Below are positions 7,626 through 14,768 of a stretch of 21,414 nt of DNA, piece by piece (the first letter of the stretch is position 1; every line of letters starts with the position of its first letter). This stretch comes from Anaerolineales bacterium. Its GTDB lineage: Bacteria > Chloroflexota > Anaerolineae > 4572-78 > NAK82. The position numbers and the translations under genes were made by a program. The DNA is taken from contig JAHELX010000030.1 in the NCBI GenBank assembly GCA_024643945.1, forward strand, positions 1 to 21,414. The letters run 5' to 3'. Below the pieces are notes generated by a model that saw nothing but the letters and a program-made list of their open reading frames with translations, made no database searches and had not been told where the DNA came from.

Positions 7626-8978
7626 CTAGCCGCTTTTTTCGGCAGCAATGCGCAGAATGGCGGCTAAGCTGCGTTCTACATCAGCCTCGGTAGTGGCCCA
7701 GGAAGAGGCGCTGATACGCATGGCCGTATGGCCTTGCCAAACTGTGCCACCACACCAGCAGGTGCCGTCCGCCTGCACGCCAGCTATGACCCGGCGAGTC
7801 ACTTCGTCATCGCCAAACGAAACGAGCACCTGATTGAGGACAACCTCGTTGAGGATTCGGTAGCCTGCCTCACTCAACCCGACGGCAAAACGTGATGCGT
7901 ATCTGCACGTTCGCTCGATAAGATCCGCCAGGCCGGATCGGCCAAGGGAGCGCAGCGCAGCCCAGATTTCGATACCTCGTGCTCGACGTGACATCTCGGG
8001 AGTGTATTGATACGGCTCACGTATCCCATCCTGCACAAGATAGGCGGCGCTAGTGGACATTGCAGCTCGGAGGTACTCAGGGTTACGACAGAAGGCTATT
8101 CCGCTATCGTAGGGTACATTAAGCCACTTATGAGCGTCGGTAGCCCACGAATCCGCCTCTTCCACGCCAGAGGAAAGGTGGGCTCGCTCGGGTGCAGTGG
8201 CAGCCCACAACCCAAAAGCGCCGTCAACGTGCACCCAGGCACCTGCCTGGTGAGCAGCGGCGCATATCTCACGCGCAGGATCAAATGCCCCAGTGTTGAC
8301 ATTTCCGGCCTGGATGCAGACGATCGTGGAGCTGGAGAGCTCTGGTAGCGCATCGGCGCGCATTCTTCCCTGCCCGTCAACGGGCACTCGTACGACCCGA
8401 TCACGCCCTAAACCCAGCAGGCTGAGTGCCTTTAATACACTGACGTGGACTTCCTCGCCTACGACGACAGTGGCCGGCGGCGCGCCGAACAACCCTTGAG
8501 CTTCGACGTTCCATCCAAGTTTTTGTAAGATTGCGTGACGGGCGGCCGCCAAGGCCGTAAAGTTTGCCATCGTGGCGCCGGTCACGAATCCACCTCCGGC
8601 CTCAGCCGGCAACGAGAGGACATCGAGTAGCCACCGCAAGGCGATCTGCTCCAGGGCGGCAGCCACTGGGGAAGATACATCGAGGCCTGCATTTTGATCC
8701 CACGCCCCGGCAAGCCAGTTCGCCGCTAATGCTGCTGGCAGGGAACCCCCGATCACAAAGCCAAAATAACGACCGCCAGCAGTGGTGACTGTTGCCGGCG
8801 AACCGATGTCGTCGAGCAAGCCCAGGACCGTCTCAGGATCGGTAGGGTGGTCTGGCAACGCTTCATCCAATTGCGAGACATGATTGATTGCCTCGGGCGA
8901 CGGGGCAACGCCTCGGGTTTCCAATCCTTCAAGATAACGAATTGACCGTTCTGCAGCCGCTTTCAGCAAGTTTTTCAT
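7626..8978 (-). CDS. Pyridoxal-phosphate-dependent group II amino acid decarboxylase family protein
   Basis: The 450-residue protein has the fold type I PLP decarboxylase pattern of the glutamate/tyrosine/aromatic amino acid decarboxylase family. GGGFVTGATMANFTAL contacts the phosphate, EEVHVSV holds the ring-stacking histidine (H178), HVDGAFG holds the aspartate that pairs with the pyridine nitrogen (D252), and TDAHKWLNVPYDSG holds the Schiff-base lysine (K284). All key residues are present, so the enzyme is probably active; the substrate cannot be told. Relatives act on aromatic amino acids or glutamate and are cytoplasmic. The ATG at 8978 is preferred over an upstream TTG at 9008 because AAGGTGGG lies between them as a ribosome binding site. 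It is followed by the antitoxin-like gene after 13 nt and is probably transcribed from the promoter at 9184-9212. Confidence 0.88.
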   Translation of the reverse strand: MKNLLKAAAERSIRYLEGLETRGVAPSPEAINHVSQLDEALPDHPTDPETVLGLLDDIGSPATVTTAGGRYFGFVIGGSLPAALAANWLAGAWDQNAGLDVSSPVAAALEQIALRWLLDVLSLPAEAGGGFVTGATMANFTALAAARHAILQKLGWNVEAQGLFGAPPATVVVGEEVHVSVLKALSLLGLGRDRVVRVPVDGQGRMRADALPELSSSTIVCIQAGNVNTGAFDPAREICAAAHQAGAWVHVDGAFGLWAATAPERAHLSSGVEEADSWATDAHKWLNVPYDSGIAFCRNPEYLRAAMSTSAAYLVQDGIREPYQYTPEMSRRARGIEIWAALRSLGRSGLADLIERTCRYASRFAVGLSEAGYRILNEVVLNQVLVSFGDDEVTRRVIAGVQADGTCWCGGTVWQGHTAMRISASSWATTEADVERSLAAILRIAAEKSG

Positions 8979-9004
8979 AATCCCCACCCACCTTCTTGAA
9001 GTCC

Positions 9005-9166
9005 TCAAATCAGCGTGATGTTGTCCTTGAGGCGGACAAAGCGAAGCAAGTCATAGCGACTGATCAACTGCTGGCGGGGACCCAGCGCTGCCCCATCCAG
9101 GCCAGGGACGTAGCGCGCCGCCGCCAGGCCAGCCTCCACCCAATGATCAGAATGGATTTCGCCAAG
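9005..9166 (-). pseudogene. Orphan 3' fragment of an unrecognised gene
   Basis: On the minus strand the frame from about 9166 to TGA at 9005-9007 reads LGEIHSDHWVEAGLAAARYV and continues to RYDLLRFVRLKDNITLI, about 53 residues with natural composition and no start codon. Upstream in the same frame there is a stop near 9193 and AT-rich promoter-like DNA, so the 5' part of the gene is absent. I do not recognise the protein. It ends 26 nt before the decarboxylase start, as a former operon partner would. It may instead be a chance open frame in a leader. Confidence 0.4.
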
Positions 9167-9183
9167 ACATTGAATTCTATACC

Positions 9184-9212
9184 ATTGTACTCATATAAAT
9201 CCAGATTGTCAA
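9184..9212 (-). promoter_or_regulatory. Strong sigma-70-type promoter for the decarboxylase/antitoxin unit
   Basis: On the minus strand TTGACA (9207-9212) and TACAAT (9184-9189) are 17 bases apart, with a T-rich stretch just upstream of the -35 that could act as an UP element. Transcription would begin near 9177, about 200 nt before the decarboxylase ATG at 8978. Confidence 0.6.
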
Positions 9213-9250
9213 TCAAAAAAAGAAGAAGAGATGTGTCCCAAATTCCTGGC

Positions 9251-9284
9251 AGACCCTAAGGATTTTCTGAAATCCTTAGGGTCT
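9251..9284. repeat. Perfect 15-bp palindrome with a TCTG loop
   Basis: AGACCCTAAGGATTT and its exact complement are separated by four bases. The element lies between the sucD stop (9313) and the decarboxylase promoter. Neither flank carries a real U-tract on the sucD-reading (minus) strand, and TATTA follows on the plus strand, so terminator function is uncertain. It may be a dispersed intergenic palindrome or a bidirectional 3' stabilising hairpin. Confidence 0.6.
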
Positions 9285-9312
9285 TATTACTATCCCTACT
9301 CTCTTGCTTTGA

Positions 9313-10179
9313 CTACATCCGCTGGGCAACCAACTCGGCTACCTCGTCCGGCTGGCGGGCAACTTTGACCCCAACCGCTTCGAAGGCGGCGATTTTCTCT
9401 TGAGCCGTTCCTTCGCCTCCTTCGATGATGGCCCCTGCATGGCCCATCCGCTTGCCGGGGGGCGCGGTTCGACCGGCGATGAAGGCGGTGACCGGCTTGC
9501 TCATCTCGGTGGCGATGAATTGCGCCGCTCGTTCCTCTTCGCTGCCGCCGATTTCACCGATGAGGACCACGTGGTCGGTCATCGGATCCGACTCAAAGAG
9601 GCGCAAGACGTCGATGAAGTTGGTGCCGATAATTGGATCCCCGCCGATGCCGACAGCGGTAGACTGGCCCAGCCCTCGGTCAGTGAGAGCCTGTACAACC
9701 TCGTAGGTGAGGGTGCCGCTGCGTGAGACCAGTCCCACCGAACCCGGTGTGTGGATGTGCCCCGGCATAATGCCCACTTTGGCCTGGCCTGGCGTGATGA
9801 CGCCCGGGCAGTTGGGCCCGATGAGGCGCGCCCCGGTGCGTTCTAAGAAATGGCGCACTCGCACCATATCCAGTACCGGGACGCCCTCAGTGATACATAC
9901 AATTAATTTGATGTCAGCATCCGCCGCTTCCATAATCGCGTCGGGGGCGAAGGGTGCTGGCACGTAGATGATGGAGGTATTGGCACCAGTTACGTTGATG
10001 GCTTCCTTGACTGTGTCAAAAACCGGCACACCGTGGACCCAATCTCCCCCCTTGCCCGGCGTCATGCCTGCTACCACCTGGGTGCCGTACTCAATCATCT
10101 GCTGGGTGTGAAACGCGCCTTCGCGGCCAGTAATACCCTGCACTACCAGCCGGGTGTCTCTGCCTACTAAAATGCTCAT
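9313..10179 (-). CDS. sucD: Succinyl-CoA synthetase (ADP-forming), alpha subunit
   Basis: The 288-residue protein has the full alpha-subunit pattern: the CoA-binding Rossmann part near the N-terminus ([29 protein letters not shown]), [29 protein letters not shown], and [11 protein letters not shown], which contains the histidine that is phosphorylated in the reaction. It pairs with SucC to convert succinyl-CoA, ADP or GDP and phosphate to succinate, CoA and ATP or GTP in the citric acid cycle. AAGGAGA lies before the ATG. It follows sucC after 111 bases in the same direction and is presumably co-transcribed from the promoter at 11513-11541. Length and motifs are typical; nothing is missing. 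Confidence 0.97.
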   Translation of the reverse strand: MSILVGRDTRLVVQGITGREGAFHTQQMIEYGTQVVAGMTPGKGGDWVHGVPVFDTVKEAINVTGANTSIIYVPAPFAPDAIMEAADADIKLIVCITEGVPVLDMVRVRHFLERTGARLIGPNCPGVITPGQAKVGIMPGHIHTPGSVGLVSRSGTLTYEVVQALTDRGLGQSTAVGIGGDPIIGTNFIDVLRLFESDPMTDHVVLIGEIGGSEEERAAQFIATEMSKPVTAFIAGRTAPPGKRMGHAGAIIEGGEGTAQEKIAAFEAVGVKVARQPDEVAELVAQRM

Positions 10180-10221
10180 GGATAAGGTCTCCTTTAGCCA
10201 GCATTGGTAGACTGGATGTCT

Positions 10222-10266
10222 GGAAGGTTGGCGAGCCGGACCAACCTTCCGGTCTTCCGGCCTTCC
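10222..10266 (-). repeat. Hairpin and 8-nt tandem repeat in the sucC-sucD spacer
   Basis: A perfect 10-bp inverted repeat (GGAAGGTTGG and CCAACCTTCC, 10222-10250, 9-nt loop) overlaps three 8-nt repeats of the type GGAAGGCC/GGAAGACC/GGAAGGTT read on the minus strand (10241-10266). It lies between sucC and sucD in their shared transcript. No T-run follows, so it is more likely an RNA-stability element or a simple-sequence expansion than a terminator. Confidence 0.55.
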
Positions 10267-10290
10267 ATACTCTATTTCACCAGGTTCTCG

Positions 10291-11427
10291 TCAATTCGCT
10301 CGCGCCGATGCCACGGCCTTTTCGGCGGCCTCAGCCAGTGACTTTGCCGTTGCCATTTGAGCCTCGGCCAGGATTGCGCGTCCTTCCTCTTCGTTGGTGC
10401 CGACCAAGCGGGCAACCATAGGCACGTCGGTGGGTACTTCCTCCAGGGCTTCCAAGATGCCTCGCGCCACCTCATCGCAGCGTGTGATGCCCCCAAAGAT
10501 GTTGAAAAGTATCGCCTTTACATTGGGGTCAGACAAGATGATGCGCAGCGCAGCCGCCACTTTGTCCGCCTTGGCTCCACCGCCGATGTCCAGGAAATTG
10601 GCCGGTTCGGCGCCAAAAAGCTTGATGATGTCCATTGTGGCCATCGCCAGGCCAGCACCATTGACCATACAGCCAATCTCGCCATCCAGTTTCACGTAAG
10701 ACAGGCCAGCCTGTCGTGCCTGGCGTTCGGCCTCCGGTTCTTCCTGCGTATCGCGTAGTTCGGCCAGGTCTTTGTGGCGAAAAAGGGCGTTATCGTCGAG
10801 GACGATTTTGCCATCCACCGCCAGTAGCTTGTCGTTGCTGGTGATTACCAATGGGTTGATCTCGGCCAGGCTGGCATCAGATTCCACAAAGGCCTGGTAA
10901 AGACCTTGGGCAATCGTCGTGAATTGGCGGATGAAGGTGCGCCGCATACCTAGATCGAAGGCCAGATTGCGGGCCTGATAGTCCATCAATCCCATCGCCG
11001 GGTCGATGGACAGTTTGAAGATTCTCTCCGGCGTGGATTTGGCTACCTCCTCGATCTCGACGCCTCCTTCAGATGAGGCCATCATCACTGGCTTACGCTG
11101 TGCCCGGTCAATGGTAATCCCGAGGTAAATCTCGTCCCGGACGTCAGCAGCCTTGTCAATTAGTACCTTATCTACAGTCAGGCCCTTGATGGTCATTCCT
11201 AGAATCTGGTCGGCCAATACCTCAGCTTCATCTGCGTCTTTGGCCACTTTGATACCGCCGGCTTTGCCGCGTCCTCCGACCAACACCTGGGATTTGATCA
11301 CCACTGGGGCTCCCAACCTTTGTGCAATGTGGCGTGCCTCAGTTGAGGTTGTGGCTATATCGCCTTCTGGGATAGGTACGCCATACTTGGCAAAGATCCG
11401 CTTGGATTGATATTCGTGCAGTTTCAC
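10291..11427 (-). CDS. sucC: Succinyl-CoA synthetase (ADP-forming), beta subunit
   Basis: Starting at the GTG at 11427 gives 378 residues beginning [20 protein letters not shown], close to the usual SucC N-terminus and length (E. coli 388). AAGGAGG lies 5-6 nt before the GTG, which decides the start; an upstream frame extension to 11541 runs through the promoter and is not real. Motifs include the ATP-grasp region ([20 protein letters not shown]), [30 protein letters not shown] and [13 protein letters not shown]. With SucD it carries out substrate-level phosphorylation in the citric acid cycle. The gene is first in the sucCD operon. Confidence 0.96.
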   Translation of the reverse strand: MKLHEYQSKRIFAKYGVPIPEGDIATTSTEARHIAQRLGAPVVIKSQVLVGGRGKAGGIKVAKDADEAEVLADQILGMTIKGLTVDKVLIDKAADVRDEIYLGITIDRAQRKPVMMASSEGGVEIEEVAKSTPERIFKLSIDPAMGLMDYQARNLAFDLGMRRTFIRQFTTIAQGLYQAFVESDASLAEINPLVITSNDKLLAVDGKIVLDDNALFRHKDLAELRDTQEEPEAERQARQAGLSYVKLDGEIGCMVNGAGLAMATMDIIKLFGAEPANFLDIGGGAKADKVAAALRIILSDPNVKAILFNIFGGITRCDEVARGILEALEEVPTDVPMVARLVGTNEEEGRAILAEAQMATAKSLAEAAEKAVASARAN

Positions 11428-11512
11428 CTGTCCCTCCTTAAGTTTGACACAATAAAACAAAACGCCAGCGTTCCCTCTCACTCCGTTGTAAATGGGCGCT
11501 GAACCAATACCG

Positions 11513-11541
11513 ATTATACTCCGCTGTGTCCTGTTTTGCAA
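11513..11541 (-). promoter_or_regulatory. Promoter of sucCD
   Basis: On the minus strand TTGCAA (11536-11541) and TATAAT (11513-11518) are 17 bases apart. Transcription would start near 11506, leaving a leader of about 79 nt before the sucC GTG. It is divergent from the tRNA promoter 50 bases away. Confidence 0.75.
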
Positions 11542-11590
11542 TCTGACTTATTGAGGGGTATTTGAGTTTGGGAGTAGAGGTGAATTTCAC

Positions 11591-11619
11591 TTGCTCAACT
11601 AGAATGGCTATGTTATAAT
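11591..11619 (+). promoter_or_regulatory. Promoter of the tRNA-Ser/SRP RNA operon
   Basis: TTGCTC (11591-11596) and a perfect TATAAT (11614-11619) are 17 bases apart. The expected start, near 11626, is immediately before the mature 5' end of the first tRNA (11627). No comparable promoter is visible before the second tRNA or the SRP RNA. Confidence 0.75.
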
Positions 11620-11626
11620 GCCCAGT

Positions 11627-11713
11627 GGGAAGGTGCCAGAGTGGACGATTGGGGCGGTCTCGAAAACCGCTGCGGGGCTTGCTCCGCCGTGGGTTCGAAT
11701 CCCACCCTTCCCG
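11627..11713 (+). tRNA. tRNA-Ser(CGA)
   Basis: The 87-nt sequence folds as a class II tRNA with acceptor arms GGGAAGG and CCTTCCC, discriminator G, anticodon stem GCGGT/ACCGC around loop CTCGAAA (anticodon CGA, reading UCG), a long variable arm and the T-loop GGTTCGAATCC pattern. CCA is not encoded. It is the first gene of an RNA operon. Confidence 0.96.
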
Positions 11714-11724
11714 TCCGCCTCCAC

Positions 11725-11815
11725 ATGGGGGCTGGTCCCCCAAATGGGGCCCTGCCTTCACATAGGAGCTGCCTCTGAAATGGAGGCCTGTTTCTAAAGC
11801 GGGGGCATTCCTCCC
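11725..11815 (+). repeat. Five-unit degenerate 18-bp tandem repeat between two tRNA genes
   Basis: Units begin at 11725 (19 nt), 11744, 11762, 11780 and 11798 (18 nt each). Four begin AT and all have a purine-rich GG(A/G)G-type half, a CTG-like centre and a pyrimidine-rich half, for example ATGGGGCCCTGCCTTCAC and ATGGAGGCCTGTTTCTAA. Each unit can form a small hairpin. The remaining spacer before the second tRNA (11816-11869) also has potential to pair, with CTCTCC opposite GGAGAG. Confidence 0.55.
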
Positions 11816-11869
11816 GTCGAGGGAGCCTCTCCTGGGGCGAAGTTCTGTCGCGCCGGGAGGAGAGCTAGT

Positions 11870-11956
11870 GGAGAGGTCGCATAGCTTGGTCTAGTGCGCA
11901 CGATTGGAAATCGTGTAGGTGTAACAGCCTCGCGGGTTCGAATCCCGCCCTCTCCG
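11870..11956 (+). tRNA. tRNA-Ser(GGA)
   Basis: The 87-nt sequence has acceptor arms GGAGAGG and CCTCTCC, discriminator G, anticodon stem CACGA/TCGTG around loop TTGGAAA (anticodon GGA, reading UCC and UCU), a long variable arm and a GGGTTCGAATCCC T-arm. CCA is not encoded. Its 3' end is only two bases before the SRP RNA helix, so both must be cut from one transcript. Confidence 0.96.
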
Positions 11957-11958
11957 CC

Positions 11959-12229
11959 TGGTCGTGCTAGATGGGGAGCTGGCGGTGCCCTGTACCCGCA
12001 ATCCGCCATAGCGGGATCGAATTCCCCCTCGAGGGCTCAAGTCTTCCGTGACTGTCGGCATCGTGCGGCGTGGAAGGCTGGGTCCTGCGCGGCGAGAGCC
12101 TGCGAACCTGGTCAGGTCCGGAAGGAAGCAGCCATAAGCAATTTCTCTCGGGTGCCGCAGGGTCGCCTGGCTGGAGCTGGCTGGTGTCGGTAAAATGGAA
12201 CGCTGGGTTCGACAGGGGGTGCACGACCA
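11959..12229 (+). ncRNA. ffs: SRP RNA, large bacterial type with Alu domain
   Basis: The terminal helix pairs TGGTCGTGC (11959-11967) with GCACGACCA (12221-12229), giving 271 nt, the length of the Bacillus scRNA. The 5' part carries the Alu-domain signature (GATGGGGAGCTGGCGGTGCC and CCGCAATCCGC), and the conserved helix 8 with its asymmetric loop is at about 12104-12138 (CAGGTCCGGAAGGAAGCAGC). With Ffh it targets nascent membrane and exported proteins. The exact ends are set by pairing and may differ by a few bases in the cell. Confidence 0.94.
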
Positions 12230-12245
12230 ATTTGATGGAGTTGAT

Positions 12246-12281
12246 ACGGGGCGACCTATAGCGGTTCGTCCCGTTTCATTT
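12246..12281 (+). terminator. Terminator of the tRNA/SRP RNA operon
   Basis: ACGGGGCGACC and GGTTCGTCCCGT form a stem of about 10-11 bp with one bulged base and a TATAGC loop, followed by TTTCATTT. It lies 17 nt after the SRP RNA and just before the ribosome binding site of the next gene. Confidence 0.65.
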
Positions 12282-12292
12282 GGAGACTAACC

Positions 12293-13846
12293 TTGATTGC
12301 CTCGTCCTTGGCTTCAACTGTCGCCCATCATCTGTTGTCTGTTGTCCCAAGGTTGTTGCGGTTGATCGCTGGCTGGCGACCATCGCGCCGGTTGCTCAGC
12401 GCCTTGCTGGCCCTGCTGGCGTGGGGGGCGTTGGGGATCGGGTATCACGTCACCGGGCTGCCCGTCACCCTTATCGTGGATGGGCGACCGCAGCAACTGC
12501 GCACCCATCAGGCCACTGTTGCCGGTTTGTTACGAGAAGCAGACATCTTTCTGCACCCGGAAGACCTCATTGCCCCGCCGGTGGATACTCCCCTGGCTGT
12601 GAATGGTGTCGTTCAGGTTTCGTTGGCGCGCCCGGTGACCATCGAGGCTGATGGACGCAGCGTGGAGGTTCGTACCCAGCACCGGCGTGTGACCGACATC
12701 CTGGCCGAAGTGGGGATCCGCGTCAAGCCGCGCGATGAGGTTCTGGTGAATGGGCAACCCTGGAACCTGGATGCCGATCTCCCCCAGGCTTCAGTCGACG
12801 AAGGGGGGCGGCGTGGGCCCGGGCTGGCCAGCGCCCTGAGTCGTGCTACCCCGGTGCGTATCGTCTTGCGCCGCGCGGTGCCGATAATTCTCACGGACAA
12901 TGGCGTGCCGGTGACCCTTTATACCACTCAGGCCACCGTCGGTGAGGCGTTGCTGTCGCAGGGTATTCTCCTCTACCTGGGCGACCAGGTGACCCCCAGC
13001 CTGGGCAGCCGCGTTTTGCCCAGCATGCGGATTTACATTGAGCGTTCAACACCCGTTACCATCAGCACCGATGGGCGCACCCTTCGCACCCGCACCCGAC
13101 GTCACACCGTGGGGGACGTGCTGGCGCAAGAGGGGATCGCTCTGATGGGCAAGGATTACAGCCTGCCCCTTTCCAATACACCCATCGTCGAGGATATGAC
13201 GATCCGGGTGGTGCGGATCCGCGAATCTCTGGAGATCGAGCAAGAGCCCATACCCTTTGAGACCAACTGGGTCTCCGACCCCGACATGCTGCTGGACACG
13301 CAACAGGTGGTTCAGCCTGGCGAGTCTGGGGTGATCAAACGTCGCTATCGGCTGACCTATGAAGATGGGCAGGAGGTGACCCACGTGATGGAGGATGAGT
13401 GGGTCGATCATGCGCCCAGCAATAAAATCATCGCCTACGGTACCCAAATTACGGTGCAGACACTGGAAACCTCCGACGGTGCCTTTGAGTATTGGCGGCA
13501 TTTCCGGGTGTTGGCTACCTCCTACTCGGCCGCCACTTCGGGCAAGTCCAAGGATCATCCACGCTACGGCATCACCCGTACCGGGCTGAAAGCTGGCTAC
13601 GGTATCATCGCTGTCGATCCCAAGGTCATTCCTCTTTGGAGCGAGGTGTACGTGCCCGGCTATGGCAAAGCGCTGGCAGGTGATACCGGTGGCACGATCT
13701 TGGGGCGGCACATTGACCTGGGATTCGACGAGGATGAGCCGCCTCTCTGGTATCGCTGGGTGGACGTTTACGTCCTCACTCCTATGCCTCCTGCCGATCA
13801 GATTCGCTACGTCCTTCCTAACTGGCCGCAAGAGCCGCGGCGGTGA
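12293..13846 (+). CDS. YabE-like cell-wall protein: four DUF348 repeats, G5 and 3D domains
   Basis: The 517-residue protein has a basic N-terminus and one membrane anchor (about residues 36-54, ALLALLAWGALGIGY). Four DUF348 ubiquitin-like units follow near 57-98, 113-155, 195-236 and 253-296 (each with the D-G/N-G...R/Y-T...T-V-x-x-L-L pattern). A G5 domain spans about 304-390, and a C-terminal 3D domain starts at about 405 with ATSYSA, GDTGGTILGRHID (D464 and D475) and YRWVDVYVL. Relatives such as B. subtilis YabE and Rpf-like proteins act on peptidoglycan outside the membrane. Translation appears to begin at TTG 12293, with GGAG 7 nt upstream. It is coupled to ksgA (3 nt gap). The yabE-ksgA order is known from Bacillus, although rnmV, which lies between them there, is absent here. 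Confidence 0.88.
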   Translation: MIASSLASTVAHHLLSVVPRLLRLIAGWRPSRRLLSALLALLAWGALGIGYHVTGLPVTLIVDGRPQQLRTHQATVAGLLREADIFLHPEDLIAPPVDTPLAVNGVVQVSLARPVTIEADGRSVEVRTQHRRVTDILAEVGIRVKPRDEVLVNGQPWNLDADLPQASVDEGGRRGPGLASALSRATPVRIVLRRAVPIILTDNGVPVTLYTTQATVGEALLSQGILLYLGDQVTPSLGSRVLPSMRIYIERSTPVTISTDGRTLRTRTRRHTVGDVLAQEGIALMGKDYSLPLSNTPIVEDMTIRVVRIRESLEIEQEPIPFETNWVSDPDMLLDTQQVVQPGESGVIKRRYRLTYEDGQEVTHVMEDEWVDHAPSNKIIAYGTQITVQTLETSDGAFEYWRHFRVLATSYSAATSGKSKDHPRYGITRTGLKAGYGIIAVDPKVIPLWSEVYVPGYGKALAGDTGGTILGRHIDLGFDEDEPPLWYRWVDVYVLTPMPPADQIRYVLPNWPQEPRR

Positions 13847-13849
13847 GAC

Positions 13850-14737
13850 ATGGGTTTTACTCCTCAGCCAGATGCCCCGCTGCGCGTGCGGGAACTCCTG
13901 GACAAATACAATCTGCGCCCGCGTAAAGGGCTGGGGCAGCACTTTCTGGCTGACCCCAATATTCTACGCAAGATCGTCGAGGCAGCGGAGCTATCGTCCG
14001 AGATGGCGGTGCTGGAGATCGGGCCTGGCCTGGGGACTCTTACCCGCTTGTTGGCACAGGCTGCCGGACGCGTCGTCGCCGTCGAACTGGACCAGGCGAT
14101 GATCGGCCTGCTGCGGGAGGAATTGGGGTACCTGCCCAATCTGGAGCTGGTACAGGGGGACATCTTGCAGCTTGACCCGGCGGCCCTGATCCGTGGCCTC
14201 AAGCCCCTTAGTCTCGAATCTCCCAATCTCCAATCTCGTCCTACCTATATCGTCGTCGCTAATTTGCCCTATTACATCACTTCGGCCGCCATCCGCCACC
14301 TGCTGGAGGCGGACCCGCCCCCCCAGCGGCTGGTGCTGACGGTGCAGCGCGAGGTTGCCGAGCGGATGGTCGCCAGACCGGGTGACATGAGCATGCTGGC
14401 AGTGAGCGTACAGTTCTACGGCCGGCCACGGATCGTCGCCAAAATCCCTGCCGGAGCCTTCATCCCACCTCCCAAGGTCGACTCGGCTGTGGTCCGCATT
14501 GACACCTATGCCTCGACGCCGGTCCAGTTGCCCGGCGCAGAGACTTTCTTCCGCGTCGCCAGAGCCGGCTTCGGACAGAAGCGCAAGCAACTCAAAAATG
14601 CCCTGGCTGCTGGGCTGGGCCTGCCCTCCGCCGAAGTGGTTGGCGCTCTGACTCGGGCTGGGGTAGATCCCCAGCGCCGTGCCCAGACGCTGAGCCTGGA
14701 TGAATGGGTGAGCCTGGCCCGCGAGATCTCTTCTTGA
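13850..14737 (+). CDS. ksgA: 16S rRNA (adenine1518-N6/adenine1519-N6)-dimethyltransferase
   Basis: The 295-residue protein has the KsgA/RsmA motifs in order: KGLGQHFLADPNIL (28-38), the SAM-binding VLEIGPGLGTLT (54-65), the acidic strand VVAVELD (75-81), QGDILQ (102-107) and the catalytic NLPYY (138-142), then the C-terminal substrate-positioning domain with FGQKRKQLKNAL. It dimethylates two adenines at the end of 16S helix 45. Residues about 119-131 (PLSLESPNLQSRP) form an extra loop just before NLPYY. It is encoded by simple-sequence DNA with three AATCTC copies (14217-14237). The ATG follows the YabE-like stop by 3 nt, so translation is probably coupled. Its TGA lies inside the -35 box of the next promoter. 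Confidence 0.96.
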   Translation: MGFTPQPDAPLRVRELLDKYNLRPRKGLGQHFLADPNILRKIVEAAELSSEMAVLEIGPGLGTLTRLLAQAAGRVVAVELDQAMIGLLREELGYLPNLELVQGDILQLDPAALIRGLKPLSLESPNLQSRPTYIVVANLPYYITSAAIRHLLEADPPPQRLVLTVQREVAERMVARPGDMSMLAVSVQFYGRPRIVAKIPAGAFIPPPKVDSAVVRIDTYASTPVQLPGAETFFRVARAGFGQKRKQLKNALAAGLGLPSAEVVGALTRAGVDPQRRAQTLSLDEWVSLAREISS

Positions 14738-14762
14738 CGCGCCGAACAAACGTTCGTATAAT
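14734..14762 (+). promoter_or_regulatory. LexA-controlled promoter (SOS box within the -35/-10 spacer)
   Basis: TTGACG (14734-14739) and TATAAT (14757-14762) are separated by 17 bases. The last 14 bases of the spacer are CGAACAAACGTTCG (14743-14756), a perfect 5-bp-arm palindrome matching the Gram-positive LexA consensus CGAAC-N4-GTTCG. LexA bound there would cover the promoter. The expected start, near 14769, falls on the ATG of the next gene. Confidence 0.75.
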
Positions 14763-14768
14763 AGGAGT

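Noticed and set aside
7322..7648. TTG start at 7648 for the antitoxin-like gene and TTG at 9008 for the decarboxylase
   Set aside because: The first overlaps the decarboxylase end and the second contains the real ribosome binding site; ATG at 7612 and 8978 fit better.
10291..11541. Longer sucC start at 11541
   Set aside because: The extension runs through the -10/-35 promoter region and an AT-rich leader; GTG at 11427 has AAGGAGG and matches the family N-terminus.
12246..12281. Hairpin as an attenuator for the YabE-like gene
   Set aside because: It fits more simply as the SRP RNA terminator 17 nt after the RNA; no separate promoter between it and the gene was convincing either, so how that gene is transcribed is left open.
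13046..13942. Long open frame on the minus strand (298 codons) opposite the YabE-like gene
   Set aside because: It is antisense to a gene with clear DUF348, G5 and 3D domains, has no family features, and reflects the high GC content.
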